Origin: Thermodesulfobacteriota bacterium
GTDB taxonomy: Bacteria; Desulfobacterota; WTBG01; CAIYCZ01; CAIRTM01
Assembly: GCA_028282925.1 (NCBI GenBank)
Contig: JANQGV010000151.1
Span: 1 to 35,535, forward strand
DNA: 35,535 bases
Direction: 5' to 3'
Made by a program: the position numbers and the translations under genes. Positions 7,952 to 15,948 of this stretch are shown here, piece after piece (the first letter of the stretch is position 1; each line of letters opens with the position of its first letter). The notes under the pieces were generated by a model that was not told where the DNA came from, searched no databases, and saw only the letters and a program-made list of their open reading frames with translations.

Positions 7952-9049
7952 TCAGATTCCTGCCAGCGTCTTGAGGGTCTGAAAAAAAACAGCTTCCCTT
8001 TCTATGGTTTGTTCAACTTCTAAAGTTATTAATTTATCTTTGTTTATCATATTCTTGTCGATTTTTGCAACATCTTTTTCAGTGGTAAGGAGATATGCGC
8101 CTTCTTCGGCACAGGTGTTTAACCGTCGATAATCGGCGGCGATGAAGGCATGATGATCGGGAAACGAGACCTGTTGCTCCGGGATGATCCCGAGGCCTTT
8201 TACCATGCTGAAAAAATGTTCCGGATCGCCAATGCTGCAAAAGGCAACCACCCTGTTTTTCTGCAGGATATCGGTATGTATCTCTTCACCGGTAACGGCA
8301 TTGCAGCATGTCGTGGGTTTGAGCCGGGCTGAGAACAGTGCGGCATCGGGATGGTGCTCTTTAATGATTTCCTGTAATGCGGTTAGTGCTTCGCCGGTTA
8401 TGGTATCGGCTTTTGTGATCAGCACGATACCGGCCCTTCTCAAGGCCCGGGGCGGTTCCCGCAGGGTACCGCGGGGCAGCAGGTATCCGTTTCCAAAAGG
8501 GTCACGGGCGTTTACCAGGACTATGTCCAGATCGCGCTTGAGACGCAGGTGTTGAAATCCGTCGTCAAGAATAACAATTTCGGCCCCGGCATTTTTAAAC
8601 GCCATGCTGCAGGCGGCAACCCGGTCCCTGCCGGCTACAACGCCAACACCATTGAGCTTCTCAGCGAGCATGCGGGCCTCGTCCCCGACTGCCTCGGCTG
8701 AGGACAGAACCCACTCGCCGTCGGATACAAGCTGCGGGGTCCCAGTTGCGCGCCCGCGGTACCCGCGGTTGACCACGGCTACGCGGTGGCCTTCCTTGTG
8801 AAGGTGGTCGGCAAGGTAACATACCGTCGGGGTTTTTCCGGTGCCTCCCACGGTTATGTTGCCCACCGTGATTATTTTGCAGGGGGATCGATAACTGCGC
8901 AGAACCTGTTTTTGATAGAGACGGGCCCGGATGTGCATGGCAACGGCGTAGGCATGGGAACAGAGCGCCAGCGGCAGGAGCAGCAATTGGGCAAGCATGC
9001 CGGGTTTTTTGATCTGCAGCAGGTGTTCAACGGCAGCACGGAGGTTCAT
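7952..9049 (-). CDS. lpxK: Tetraacyldisaccharide 4'-kinase
   Basis: LpxK phosphorylates the 4' position of the tetraacyl-disaccharide-1-phosphate to give lipid IVA, at the inner face of the cytoplasmic membrane. The 365-residue protein is of normal length. It has the amphipathic/hydrophobic N-terminal helix (residues 18-40), the P-loop VGNITVGGTGKTP (GGTGKT at 68-73) and the conserved DDGFQHLRL motif (162-170) that belongs to the Walker-B/catalytic region of this family. A GGAG site precedes the ATG. It follows waaA by 27 bp and precedes the PagL-like gene by 28 bp, in the order waaA-lpxK common in Proteobacteria. Confidence 0.95.
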   Translation of the reverse strand: MNLRAAVEHLLQIKKPGMLAQLLLLPLALCSHAYAVAMHIRARLYQKQVLRSYRSPCKIITVGNITVGGTGKTPTVCYLADHLHKEGHRVAVVNRGYRGRATGTPQLVSDGEWVLSSAEAVGDEARMLAEKLNGVGVVAGRDRVAACSMAFKNAGAEIVILDDGFQHLRLKRDLDIVLVNARDPFGNGYLLPRGTLREPPRALRRAGIVLITKADTITGEALTALQEIIKEHHPDAALFSARLKPTTCCNAVTGEEIHTDILQKNRVVAFCSIGDPEHFFSMVKGLGIIPEQQVSFPDHHAFIAADYRRLNTCAEEGAYLLTTEKDVAKIDKNMINKDKLITLEVEQTIEREAVFFQTLKTLAGI

Positions 9050-9076
9050 GGAATTGTCTCCACTTGCTAAGGCTGT

Positions 9077-10399
9077 TTATCGCTTTGATGCTTCAAACGC
9101 CTGGTTGCTTTTCAGGAGCGGCTCAATTACGCCCATGCACCTGTTTACGGCCCCGCTGTTGTCTTCGATTGCTTTGAAGGCGGTTGCGCCGATGTCCCTG
9201 CCGCGGCCGGGGTCGTCGAACAGGTTCAGGGCGGTAGTGATAAACTCCTCTTTGTCGGTAACCTGCACAGCACCCCCCTGGCCGGTCAAAATGGCGGCTA
9301 TTTCAGCAAAGTTGGACATGTTGGCCCCGAAAAGTACGGGCTTGCTGAATACGGCCGGCTCAAGGACGTTGTGGCCGCCGATGCCGGGCACCAGGCTGCC
9401 GCCGATAACAATCACGGTCCCTATGCTGTAAATCTTAGACAGTTCGCCTATGGTATCCAGCAGAATGATGTCCCGGGTTGTTTCGGGCGTACCGGCCTGC
9501 AGGGCGGTTTTTTTTATGTAATTACATCCGTATTGCTTCAGCAGCTCTTCTGCTTCGGCAAAACGCTCGGGATGCCGGGGGGCCAGGATCAGCACCAGGT
9601 CGGGGTGCTTTTTCTTTAGCGACTGGAATACATCAAGTACAATTTCCTCTTCTCCGCGGTGGGTGCTGCCGGCGATGAGTATTTTTTGGTCCGGGCTGAT
9701 ATGCAGTCGTTTGTAAATATCGGCTTTTTCTTTTTCGGTAATGGGGGGCACCTGCTGGTCGAATTTGATGTTGCCGGAGACGGTAACTCTTTCGGGTGCC
9801 GCTCCGATACCGATGATCCTTTGAGCATCGGTATCGGTCTGCATACAGAAGGAATGGATGTGTGCCAGTACCTTCTTGAAAAAGAAGCCGAATGATGTAT
9901 AGCTCTTATAGGAGCTGCTGGAAATACGACCGCTGACAATAATGGACGGTATCGACTGTTTGCTCAGGGCGCGCAGGAAGTTGGGCCATATTTCGGTTTC
10001 AAGGGTTATAAAGGCACGGGGACTGATTTTTTCAACAACCCGGTTGACGATGAACGGGTAGTCAAAGGGGAAGAAAAGAATGTGGTCCGCAACTTTGGCG
10101 TTGCGGTGAGCCGTCTGGTGCCCGGTTTCGGTGACGGTTGAAAGCAGGATAGGGATGCCCGGTAACCGCTTCTTCATTTCCTTTAAAAGCGGTACGGCCG
10201 CCATAACCTCTCCCACCGATACGGCATGCACCCAGATCGGCGGGTTCTCTTCGCATGCCTCCACCACTCGGGCGGGAAGCATTCCGCATTTCTCAAAAAA
10301 ACCGCAGCGATATTTGCGTCGTACCGCCAGTATAATGCCGATAAGCGGTGAGAGCACAACCGTAAGGCACATCAGAATGAGATTATAAACCGTATACAT
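9077..10399 (-). CDS. waaA: 3-deoxy-D-manno-octulosonic acid (Kdo) transferase
   Basis: WaaA (KdtA) adds Kdo from CMP-Kdo to lipid IVA; it is an inner-membrane GT-B glycosyltransferase (family GT30). The 440-residue protein starts with a membrane anchor (residues 5-26, LILMCLTVVLSPLIGIILAV) and has the acceptor-domain motif HAVSVGEVMAAVPLL, in which E64 corresponds to the catalytic base of the family. Other hallmarks are STVTETGHQTA, the second-domain AGSTHRGEEEI and the CMP-binding GGHNVLEPA. Whether it adds one, two or more Kdo units cannot be read from the sequence. It starts 5 bp after the msbA stop, so translation is probably coupled. Confidence 0.95.
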   Translation of the reverse strand: MYTVYNLILMCLTVVLSPLIGIILAVRRKYRCGFFEKCGMLPARVVEACEENPPIWVHAVSVGEVMAAVPLLKEMKKRLPGIPILLSTVTETGHQTAHRNAKVADHILFFPFDYPFIVNRVVEKISPRAFITLETEIWPNFLRALSKQSIPSIIVSGRISSSSYKSYTSFGFFFKKVLAHIHSFCMQTDTDAQRIIGIGAAPERVTVSGNIKFDQQVPPITEKEKADIYKRLHISPDQKILIAGSTHRGEEEIVLDVFQSLKKKHPDLVLILAPRHPERFAEAEELLKQYGCNYIKKTALQAGTPETTRDIILLDTIGELSKIYSIGTVIVIGGSLVPGIGGHNVLEPAVFSKPVLFGANMSNFAEIAAILTGQGGAVQVTDKEEFITTALNLFDDPGRGRDIGATAFKAIEDNSGAVNRCMGVIEPLLKSNQAFEASKR

Positions 10400-10404
10400 T
10401 TCCG

Positions 10405-12162
10405 TTACCCCCCTGCTGCCTGTTGCTGTGTGTCCTGGAGATAAATGGAATAGAGCCGGGCGTATTCACCACCCCGGGAAAAAAGCTCGTCATGACTGCC
10501 GTCTTCAACAATATTGCCACCTGACAGCACCAGTATTCTGCCCGCGTTTTTTATGGTTGAGAGGCGATGGGAAATGATAAATGTCGTGCGCCCCTGAATA
10601 AGCTTGTCGAGAGATTTCTGTATTTCGTCCTCAAGGCGGCTGTCAAGGGACGAGGTTGCTTCATCCAGGATGATAATGGGAGCATCTTTCAGCACAGCCC
10701 GTGCGATAGCAATGCGCTGTCGCTGTCCGCCCGAAAGCTTCAGTCCCTGTTCCCCGATGAGGGTATCGTAGCCCTCGGGGAGGTCATCGATAAACTCGTG
10801 GGCAAAGGCGGTTTTTGCCGCCTTGACAACGCTTTCGCGGTCCCGCGACGGATCCCCATATGAAATATTGTTGAGCACCGTATCGTTGAATAAAAATGCC
10901 GTCTGGCTGACCAGGGCAATCTGGGACCGCAGCGATGCGAGGCTGTATTCCCGGATGTTGCGGCCGTCAATGCTGATGGTGCCTGTTGCCGGATCGAAAA
11001 AACGGGGGATCAGGTTGACCAGGGTCGTTTTTCCCGAACCGGTGGCCCCGACGATGGCGATGATTTCACCGGGCTTTACCTCAAGGTTGATATTCTTCAG
11101 CACCGGGGTGCCGTCGTATGAAAAGCCGACTCTATTGAAGTTGACGGCACCCTGCGCTGCCGGCAATGCGGGGGCGTTTTCGCGCTCCTGTACGTCCGGG
11201 GCGGTGTCGAGCACTTCAAATACCCGCTTGGCGGCTGCCAGGCCCTCCTGGATGTCCTGATAGGCTGAGCTGATAACGCGGATGGGCCCGTACAGAAGCA
11301 GGAGTGCGGTAACAAATGAAAAAAAGGTGCCCGGGGTTGCATGACCATTGAGCACATTGTAGCCGCCGTAGAAGATGACTCCCGCGCCGGCTATGCCGCC
11401 GATAAGTTCCATGGTGGGGGCGGAGAGAGACCTGATTTTCAGGCGCTTCAGTTTAATACGCAGCAGGCGGTTGTTTTCCTTGGAAAAGCGGTCGTTTTCA
11501 TACTCTTCCATGCCGAAGGCTTTGACAATGCGGCAGCCGGTAATGGTTTCATGCATGAACGTAGCGATTTTACCCACTTTTTCCTGGCCCCGGGTGCTGA
11601 ACTTCCTGCTTTTTTTGCCGAATCGCATAATCGGAAGTATCGCCCAGGGGAACACCACCAGGCAAATACAGCCGAGCTTGAAATCCCTTTGCAGCAGAAC
11701 GCCGATAAGCCAGATGAACGTGAAAAACTCTTTAAAAATATTTGTTACATCGGTGTTGACGGAACGCTGGACCATGTTGACATCGTTGGTGATGCGGGAC
11801 ATGAGCACACCGGTGGGATTTTTGATAAAATATGAGAGAGAAAGTGCGCTGAGATGGGTATATATCCTGTTGCGAAAATCGTTAATGATACAGCTGCCGG
11901 TATATCCCAGCAGATAATTGTAGAAATATTCAAGGACCCCTTTTACGGTGTAGAGCAACATAATGGCCACCGGTATGATCAGCAGCATCTTGAGATCTTT
12001 TTTAATGAACACTTCGTCAAGGGCCGGTTTTACCAGATAGGCGATTCCGGCCGTACAGAAAGAAAGGGGCAGCATGCAGACAAATGCCAGTGCAATCTGT
12101 TTCCAGTAGGGCAGAATGTTAGGCAATAATCTTTTATAGAGTTTAACGCTTTCTTTTAGCAT
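10405..12162 (-). CDS. msbA: Lipid A export ABC transporter (flippase) MsbA
   Basis: A 585-residue half-transporter that dimerises in the inner membrane and flips lipid A-core from the inner to the outer leaflet. The transmembrane domain (about 1-320) is followed by the nucleotide-binding domain with Walker A VGATGSGKTT, Q-loop SQTAFLFNDT, signature LSGGQRQRIAIARA, Walker B IIILDEATSSLD and H-loop ISHRLST. General multidrug half-transporters have the same architecture, but the position between lpxB and waaA/lpxK makes MsbA by far the best reading. The ATG has only a weak ribosome-binding site. About 235 bp separate it from lpxB, and that gap holds a palindromic repeat. Confidence 0.92.
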   Translation of the reverse strand: MLKESVKLYKRLLPNILPYWKQIALAFVCMLPLSFCTAGIAYLVKPALDEVFIKKDLKMLLIIPVAIMLLYTVKGVLEYFYNYLLGYTGSCIINDFRNRIYTHLSALSLSYFIKNPTGVLMSRITNDVNMVQRSVNTDVTNIFKEFFTFIWLIGVLLQRDFKLGCICLVVFPWAILPIMRFGKKSRKFSTRGQEKVGKIATFMHETITGCRIVKAFGMEEYENDRFSKENNRLLRIKLKRLKIRSLSAPTMELIGGIAGAGVIFYGGYNVLNGHATPGTFFSFVTALLLLYGPIRVISSAYQDIQEGLAAAKRVFEVLDTAPDVQERENAPALPAAQGAVNFNRVGFSYDGTPVLKNINLEVKPGEIIAIVGATGSGKTTLVNLIPRFFDPATGTISIDGRNIREYSLASLRSQIALVSQTAFLFNDTVLNNISYGDPSRDRESVVKAAKTAFAHEFIDDLPEGYDTLIGEQGLKLSGGQRQRIAIARAVLKDAPIIILDEATSSLDSRLEDEIQKSLDKLIQGRTTFIISHRLSTIKNAGRILVLSGGNIVEDGSHDELFSRGGEYARLYSIYLQDTQQQAAGG

Positions 12163-12182
12163 AGAGATCTGGTTTTAAGCGA

Positions 12183-12300
12183 CTTCCTAAAAAGTCCATC
12201 TGCTGTGTTGCGCTGCATCCTCAATCACTGCGGCGTACAGACAAGTACGCCTCATTCTTTCGGATTTGCGCGCCTTGCATCTGGAGCTTTTTATTTTGTC
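12183..12300. repeat. Palindromic REP/MITE-like repeat between lpxB and msbA
   Basis: The lpxB-msbA gap is not coding. It has a perfect internal hairpin GGCGTAC/GTACGCC (12232-12238/12245-12251, loop AGACAA). The outer arms are imperfectly inverted: CTAAAAAGTCCATCTGC at the left, and GCATCTGGAGCTTTTTA at the right. A 16-base piece (12268-12283) recurs with one mismatch at 13593-13608, upstream of lpxB. The features fit a dispersed palindromic element about 110 bp long. The remaining part of the gap (12301-12397) is AT-rich and shows nothing further. Confidence 0.6.
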
Positions 12301-12397
12301 GTCCGTTTTTTTGTTTGCTGAATTATACCAGAAAAAACCGTTTTTTTTATATCTGTAATACTGCTCACAAGCTCGGTAAAAAATGCAATTCGACACG

Positions 12398-13552
12398 TCA
12401 GGGCGCCTCGCCGAGCATTTCGGAAATAATTTCCGCCACCCGCAGGGATGCGCCTTTGCTGCCCAGCTTTTTCTTAATGGCACCCAGTTCGCTTTTAATC
12501 GACCGGTATCGTTCCGGATCCTGCAGCAGAGCGATGGCCTCCCCGGCGAGCCGGTCGGGAGAGGCTTCGTGCTGAATCAGCTCGGGAACAATTTTTTTTC
12601 CGGCTACGATATTAGCCAGACCGATGGAATCAACCCGAATCAACAATCGGCCGATAAGATAGGTAAGGCCGAATACTTTGTACAGAATGACCATGGGCGT
12701 TTCCATGATTGCACATTGCAGGGTCGCTGTTCCCGAGGCGACCAGCGCCAGGTCGCAGGTGTCCAGCACCTGATAAAAGTCGTCGTCGACCAGGGCCACC
12801 GGAAGGTCCTGTGCATCGACATACCGCTGCACAACGCTGCGGTCGATTCCCGGTGCAACGGGAAGAATGTACTGTGCTTCAGGAAACTGTTTTGAGATTT
12901 CTTTTGCCGCCGACAGCATGGTGGGCAGCAGCCCTTCTATTTCCTTGGATCTGCTGCCGGGCAGCAAACCGATAACCGGCGTTTTTTCCTTAAGTCCGAA
13001 ACGGGCGCGAGCCTTTGCGGGCTCTTCAAGCTGGTGGTCCTGGTCCAAAAGCGGATGCCCTACAAACTCGGCATCGAGCCCGACCTTTTCATAAAAGGAA
13101 ACCTCGAAGGGGAAAATAACCGCCATCTTGTCCACCAGCCTCGCAATTTTTTTTGCACGGCCCCTGCGCCAGGCCCACAACTGAGGGCTTATATAATACA
13201 GGACGGGCACGTTGCATTTTTTTGCAAGCCCGGCAATGCGGAGGTTGAACTCCGGATAATCGATCAGCATGAGCAGGGAAGGGGGGCGGTTGCGAAGCTC
13301 ATCGCGGATGAGGCGATAGGCTTTCAGGATCTGGGATGACCGGGACAATACCTCCAGCAGTCCCACAACCGACAGTTCACGGGAGTGGTAGAGTATCTGC
13401 ATGCCGGCTTTGTGCAGTTCGTCGCCCCCGACGCCGCTGACCTGCAGGTCCGGTACCAGCTTTTTGAGATTCTGTGCCACCAGAGCCCCGTGATGGTCTC
13501 CGGAAGCCTCGCCGGTTACAATCATCAATTTTTTTCTATCATGATCAGACAT
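12398..13552 (-). CDS. lpxB: Lipid-A-disaccharide synthase
   Basis: LpxB (family GT19) joins UDP-2,3-diacylglucosamine and lipid X into the beta-1,6-linked disaccharide-1-phosphate at the membrane surface. The start at 13552 gives 384 residues beginning MSDHDRKKLMIVTGEASGDHHG; this is the conserved N-terminal motif, so the longer upstream frame is discarded. Further hallmarks are GVGGDELHKAG, DYPEFNLRIA, YYISPQLWAWRRGRAKKI, the FVGHPLLD stretch, GLLPGSRSKEI and the nucleotide-binding VASGTATLQCAIMETPMVILYK. An AGGA lies about 13 bp before the ATG. The gene sits about 120 bp after the oxidoreductase gene and that gap carries a piece of the dispersed repeat. Confidence 0.95.
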   Translation of the reverse strand: MSDHDRKKLMIVTGEASGDHHGALVAQNLKKLVPDLQVSGVGGDELHKAGMQILYHSRELSVVGLLEVLSRSSQILKAYRLIRDELRNRPPSLLMLIDYPEFNLRIAGLAKKCNVPVLYYISPQLWAWRRGRAKKIARLVDKMAVIFPFEVSFYEKVGLDAEFVGHPLLDQDHQLEEPAKARARFGLKEKTPVIGLLPGSRSKEIEGLLPTMLSAAKEISKQFPEAQYILPVAPGIDRSVVQRYVDAQDLPVALVDDDFYQVLDTCDLALVASGTATLQCAIMETPMVILYKVFGLTYLIGRLLIRVDSIGLANIVAGKKIVPELIQHEASPDRLAGEAIALLQDPERYRSIKSELGAIKKKLGSKGASLRVAEIISEMLGEAP

Positions 13553-13587
13553 ATGCGTGCCTGGTTCCTTTTGGGAGCGACTGCCGG

Positions 13588-13616
13588 AAATCGCGCGCCT
13601 TGTATCTGAACATTTT
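13588..13616. repeat. Fragment of the same dispersed repeat, upstream of lpxB
   Basis: GCGCGCCTTGTATCTG (13593-13608) matches 12268-12283 at 15 of 16 positions and in the same orientation, followed in both by a T-rich stretch. The rest of the 120-bp gap (13553-13672) does not align clearly, so this looks like a decayed or partial copy. Confidence 0.45.
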
Positions 13617-13672
13617 CCACCAGTCTTTCGAGTACTCAAGTATTCCGAATGAATCCCGACTCAACGTCAACT

Positions 13673-14632
13673 TCAGAGGTTTAAAGCTGCTTTTTTAGCT
13701 TCGCTTTGTTTTACGATTTCAAGAGCTACTTTTAGAGCATCCCGGCCGGCTTCACCGGGCACTGCCGGAGTGCTGCGGTTCTGCACTGAGGAAATAAAGG
13801 CCTTGATTTCCTCGTTGAGGGAATCGCCCTGGGTGATGTCAATCTGCTCGTAGGTGATCTGCGGCATTTCATCGTCATCGGCCGATCCTAATTTGCGGTA
13901 GATCTCGGCCTGCTGGTCGGCATAATCGATTGACAGGTAGGCATCCTGCTGGAATATCCTGATTTTGCGCATCTCTTTTACCGAAATTCTGCTGGCGGTT
14001 ACGTTTGCTATGCACCCGGTGGCAAACTCAAGCCGCACATTGGCAATGTCGTTTTTCTCGGTTGACACCACCGGTACACCGACGGCGTGTATGGATGTGA
14101 CCGGGGCTCCCACAATGTTCAGTATAATATCGATGTCGTGAATCATGATGTCGAGAATAACATCGACATCGGTTCCGCGGGCCTTGAAAGGCGCCAGGCG
14201 GTGTGATTCTATGAACATCGGTTTTTGCAGAATCCCGTCAAGGGCAAGCACCGCCGCATTAAAGCGTTCGAGGTGCCCTACTTGCAGCAAAGCCTTGTTT
14301 TTATGTGCTGCGGCAATTAAATCATCAGCTTCGTCCAGCGTGGTGGTTATGGGTTTTTCCACCAGGACGTCAATGCCGTGTTCCAGGCAGTCCAGCGCTA
14401 TTTTGTGATGCAGTTCGGTGGGAACAACGATGCTGACGGCGTCGACCTTTGACAGTAACTCCCGGTAGTCGCTGTGCAGCGGAACCGAAAACCGTTCTGC
14501 GATCTCCCCTGCGGTTTCAGTGTTTGTGTCGGCAATGCCCACCAGGTCCGCCTGGGGGAGTGCTGCGTATTTTTCCGCGTGGAACTTGCCGAGATATCCT
14601 ACACCTATAACACCTACTTTAACCGGTTTCAT
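13673..14632 (-). CDS. Gfo/Idh/MocA-family NAD-dependent oxidoreductase, GnnA-like
   Basis: A 319-residue sugar dehydrogenase with an N-terminal Rossmann fold (VGVIGVGYLGKFHAEKY, 5-21), the nicotinamide/sugar site EKP (E92-K93-P94) and the C-terminal alpha/beta domain motif DIMIHDIDII (161-170). GHLERFNAAV is typical of homologues found in lpx clusters. In Acidithiobacillus the homologue GnnA oxidises the 3-OH of UDP-GlcNAc; GnnB then transaminates it, giving UDP-GlcNAc3N and amide-linked lipid A acyl chains. The 4-bp ATGA overlap with lpxA, which acts on the same sugar nucleotide, supports such a role. No aminotransferase gene is seen in the window, so the GnnA assignment is an inference and another sugar oxidation is possible. 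Confidence 0.75.
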   Translation of the reverse strand: MKPVKVGVIGVGYLGKFHAEKYAALPQADLVGIADTNTETAGEIAERFSVPLHSDYRELLSKVDAVSIVVPTELHHKIALDCLEHGIDVLVEKPITTTLDEADDLIAAAHKNKALLQVGHLERFNAAVLALDGILQKPMFIESHRLAPFKARGTDVDVILDIMIHDIDIILNIVGAPVTSIHAVGVPVVSTEKNDIANVRLEFATGCIANVTASRISVKEMRKIRIFQQDAYLSIDYADQQAEIYRKLGSADDDEMPQITYEQIDITQGDSLNEEIKAFISSVQNRSTPAVPGEAGRDALKVALEIVKQSEAKKAALNL

Positions 14633-15402
14633 TCGCGAATAACTCCCCGCTCTGAATGTTTAATAAAATCAACCATATGTTGCGCTTCGGGAGCGGTGAG
14701 ATTTGCCTCGCCGAACTGTTCATATGCTTTTTGCAGTGTAAGGCCGGAGCGGAAAACAATTTTATAGGCCTCCTTCAACTGCTTGATCGATTCGGCCGGC
14801 ATCTGGTGACGTTTCAGCCCTTCCAGGTTGAGGCCGTGAAGTTTTGCCCGCTGGCCGACCGCCATGGTGTAGGGAGGCACGTCTTTTGAAACGCCGGAGA
14901 GCCCGCCGATCATGGCGTATGAGCCGATACGTGTGAACTGGTGGACGCCTACGAAGCCGCCCAGAATCGCATGGTCTTCAATCTGTATGTGTCCGGCCAG
15001 GCTGGCGCTGTTTGCCAGGATAACATGATTGCCGATCCGGCAGTCATGGGCCACATGGGAATATGCCATGATGAAGTTATTGCTGCCGAGAACGGTTTTT
15101 CCGCCGCCGCCCTCGGTGCCGCGATTTACGGTAACGCATTCGCGGAGGGTGTTGTTGTCGCCGATAACCAGTTCCGAGCGTTCACCTTTGAACTTCAGGT
15201 CCTGTGGCGGCGCGCCGATGGAACAGAACTGGAAAATTCTGCAGTTGCTGCCGATGGTGGTGGGGCCCTCAATGACGACATGGGGGCCTATCACAGTATT
15301 GTTGCCGATGGTTACGTCGTCGCTGATAACGGCATAGGGTCCTATTTCAACCCCTTCGCCGATAACAGCGTTATTGCTTATGATTGCGGTGGTATGAATC
15401 AT
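14629..15402 (-). CDS. lpxA: Acyl-ACP--UDP-N-acetylglucosamine O-acyltransferase
   Basis: LpxA transfers a 3-hydroxyacyl chain from ACP to position 3 of UDP-GlcNAc (or UDP-GlcNAc3N), the first lipid A step, in the cytoplasm. The start at 15402 (MIHTTAIISNNAVIGEG) follows an AGGA at proper spacing and gives 257 residues, the normal length; the frame upstream of it is not coding. The left-handed beta-helix hexapeptide repeats fill residues 2-185. H119 in SHVAHD corresponds to E. coli H125, the catalytic base. G167 corresponds to E. coli G173 of the hydrocarbon ruler; Gly there permits long (C14-type) acyl chains in E. coli. The C-terminal helical domain begins at GLNLEGLKR. Confidence 0.95.
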   Translation of the reverse strand: MIHTTAIISNNAVIGEGVEIGPYAVISDDVTIGNNTVIGPHVVIEGPTTIGSNCRIFQFCSIGAPPQDLKFKGERSELVIGDNNTLRECVTVNRGTEGGGGKTVLGSNNFIMAYSHVAHDCRIGNHVILANSASLAGHIQIEDHAILGGFVGVHQFTRIGSYAMIGGLSGVSKDVPPYTMAVGQRAKLHGLNLEGLKRHQMPAESIKQLKEAYKIVFRSGLTLQKAYEQFGEANLTAPEAQHMVDFIKHSERGVIRE

Positions 15403-15440
15403 CGTGTGTCCTGTATCTGTGAGTTCATTATTACCGGAAC

Positions 15441-15465
15441 GTGTCCCGATGAAAAATCGGGACAC
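15441..15465. repeat. Perfect 10-bp hairpin in the fabZ-lpxA gap
   Basis: GTGTCCCGAT (15441-15450) pairs with ATCGGGACAC (15456-15465) around GAAAA. No T-run follows on either strand, so it is not a classic terminator. It may stabilise or process the polycistronic mRNA, or belong to a small mobile repeat together with the next hairpin. Confidence 0.55.
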
Positions 15466-15493
15466 AATTACTAAAATCAATATTCTTTGTCGG

Positions 15494-15522
15494 GATGCCC
15501 CGCCTTGTAGGCGGGGAGCATC
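15494..15522. repeat. GC-rich hairpin touching the fabZ stop codon
   Basis: GATGC-CCCGCC (15494-15504) pairs with GGCGGG-GCATC (15510-15522, with a 2-base bulge) around TTGTA. Its right arm overlaps the fabZ stop codon (15521-15523). With the hairpin at 15441-15465 it fills most of the 118-bp gap before lpxA. Confidence 0.5.
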
Positions 15523-15943
15523 ACATTGTCGCCATGAGTTCTGCTTCTGCAACTACGGCACCGTCGACCAGCGCCTTGCCACTGAATTTCCAGATGGTGC
15601 GCTTTTTGGAAATGCCTTCAAGCTCAAAACGGATCTGGTCGCCGGGAACCACCGGCTTGCGGAAGCGGCATTTATCGATACCCAGAAACCGTACATCGGA
15701 ATTATTTTTATCCGCCGGGGCGTCATGCATTGCAAGGATGCCCCAACTCTGGGCCATGGCTTCAATAATAAGCACGCCCGGCATGATCGGCTCGCCGGGA
15801 AAATGACCCTGGAAAAACGGTTCATTTATGGTTACGTTTTTAATGGTTACAATGCTCTTTTCCCCCGTCTCAAGCACCCGGTCAACCAAAAGGAAAGGGT
15901 AGCGGTGCGGGAGATAGTTCATAATCTCTTTAATTGAAATCAT
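15521..15943 (-). CDS. fabZ: 3-hydroxyacyl-ACP dehydratase
   Basis: FabZ dehydrates (3R)-hydroxyacyl-ACP to trans-2-enoyl-ACP in fatty-acid elongation, competing with LpxA/LpxD for the same hydroxyacyl-ACP pool; hence its usual place in lpx clusters. The 140-residue hot-dog protein has [13 protein letters not shown] and the active-site helix [20 protein letters not shown], with catalytic H47 and E61. It lies 5 bp after lpxD. It is the only dehydratase gene in the window; the fatty-acid operon at 25-31 kb has none. Confidence 0.95.
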   Translation of the reverse strand: MISIKEIMNYLPHRYPFLLVDRVLETGEKSIVTIKNVTINEPFFQGHFPGEPIMPGVLIIEAMAQSWGILAMHDAPADKNNSDVRFLGIDKCRFRKPVVPGDQIRFELEGISKKRTIWKFSGKALVDGAVVAEAELMATM

Positions 15944-15948
15944 CGGTC

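Noticed and set aside
12187-12483. Short minus-strand frame across the lpxB end and the lpxB-msbA gap
   Set aside because: It runs through the palindromic repeat and part of lpxB in another frame; no family match.
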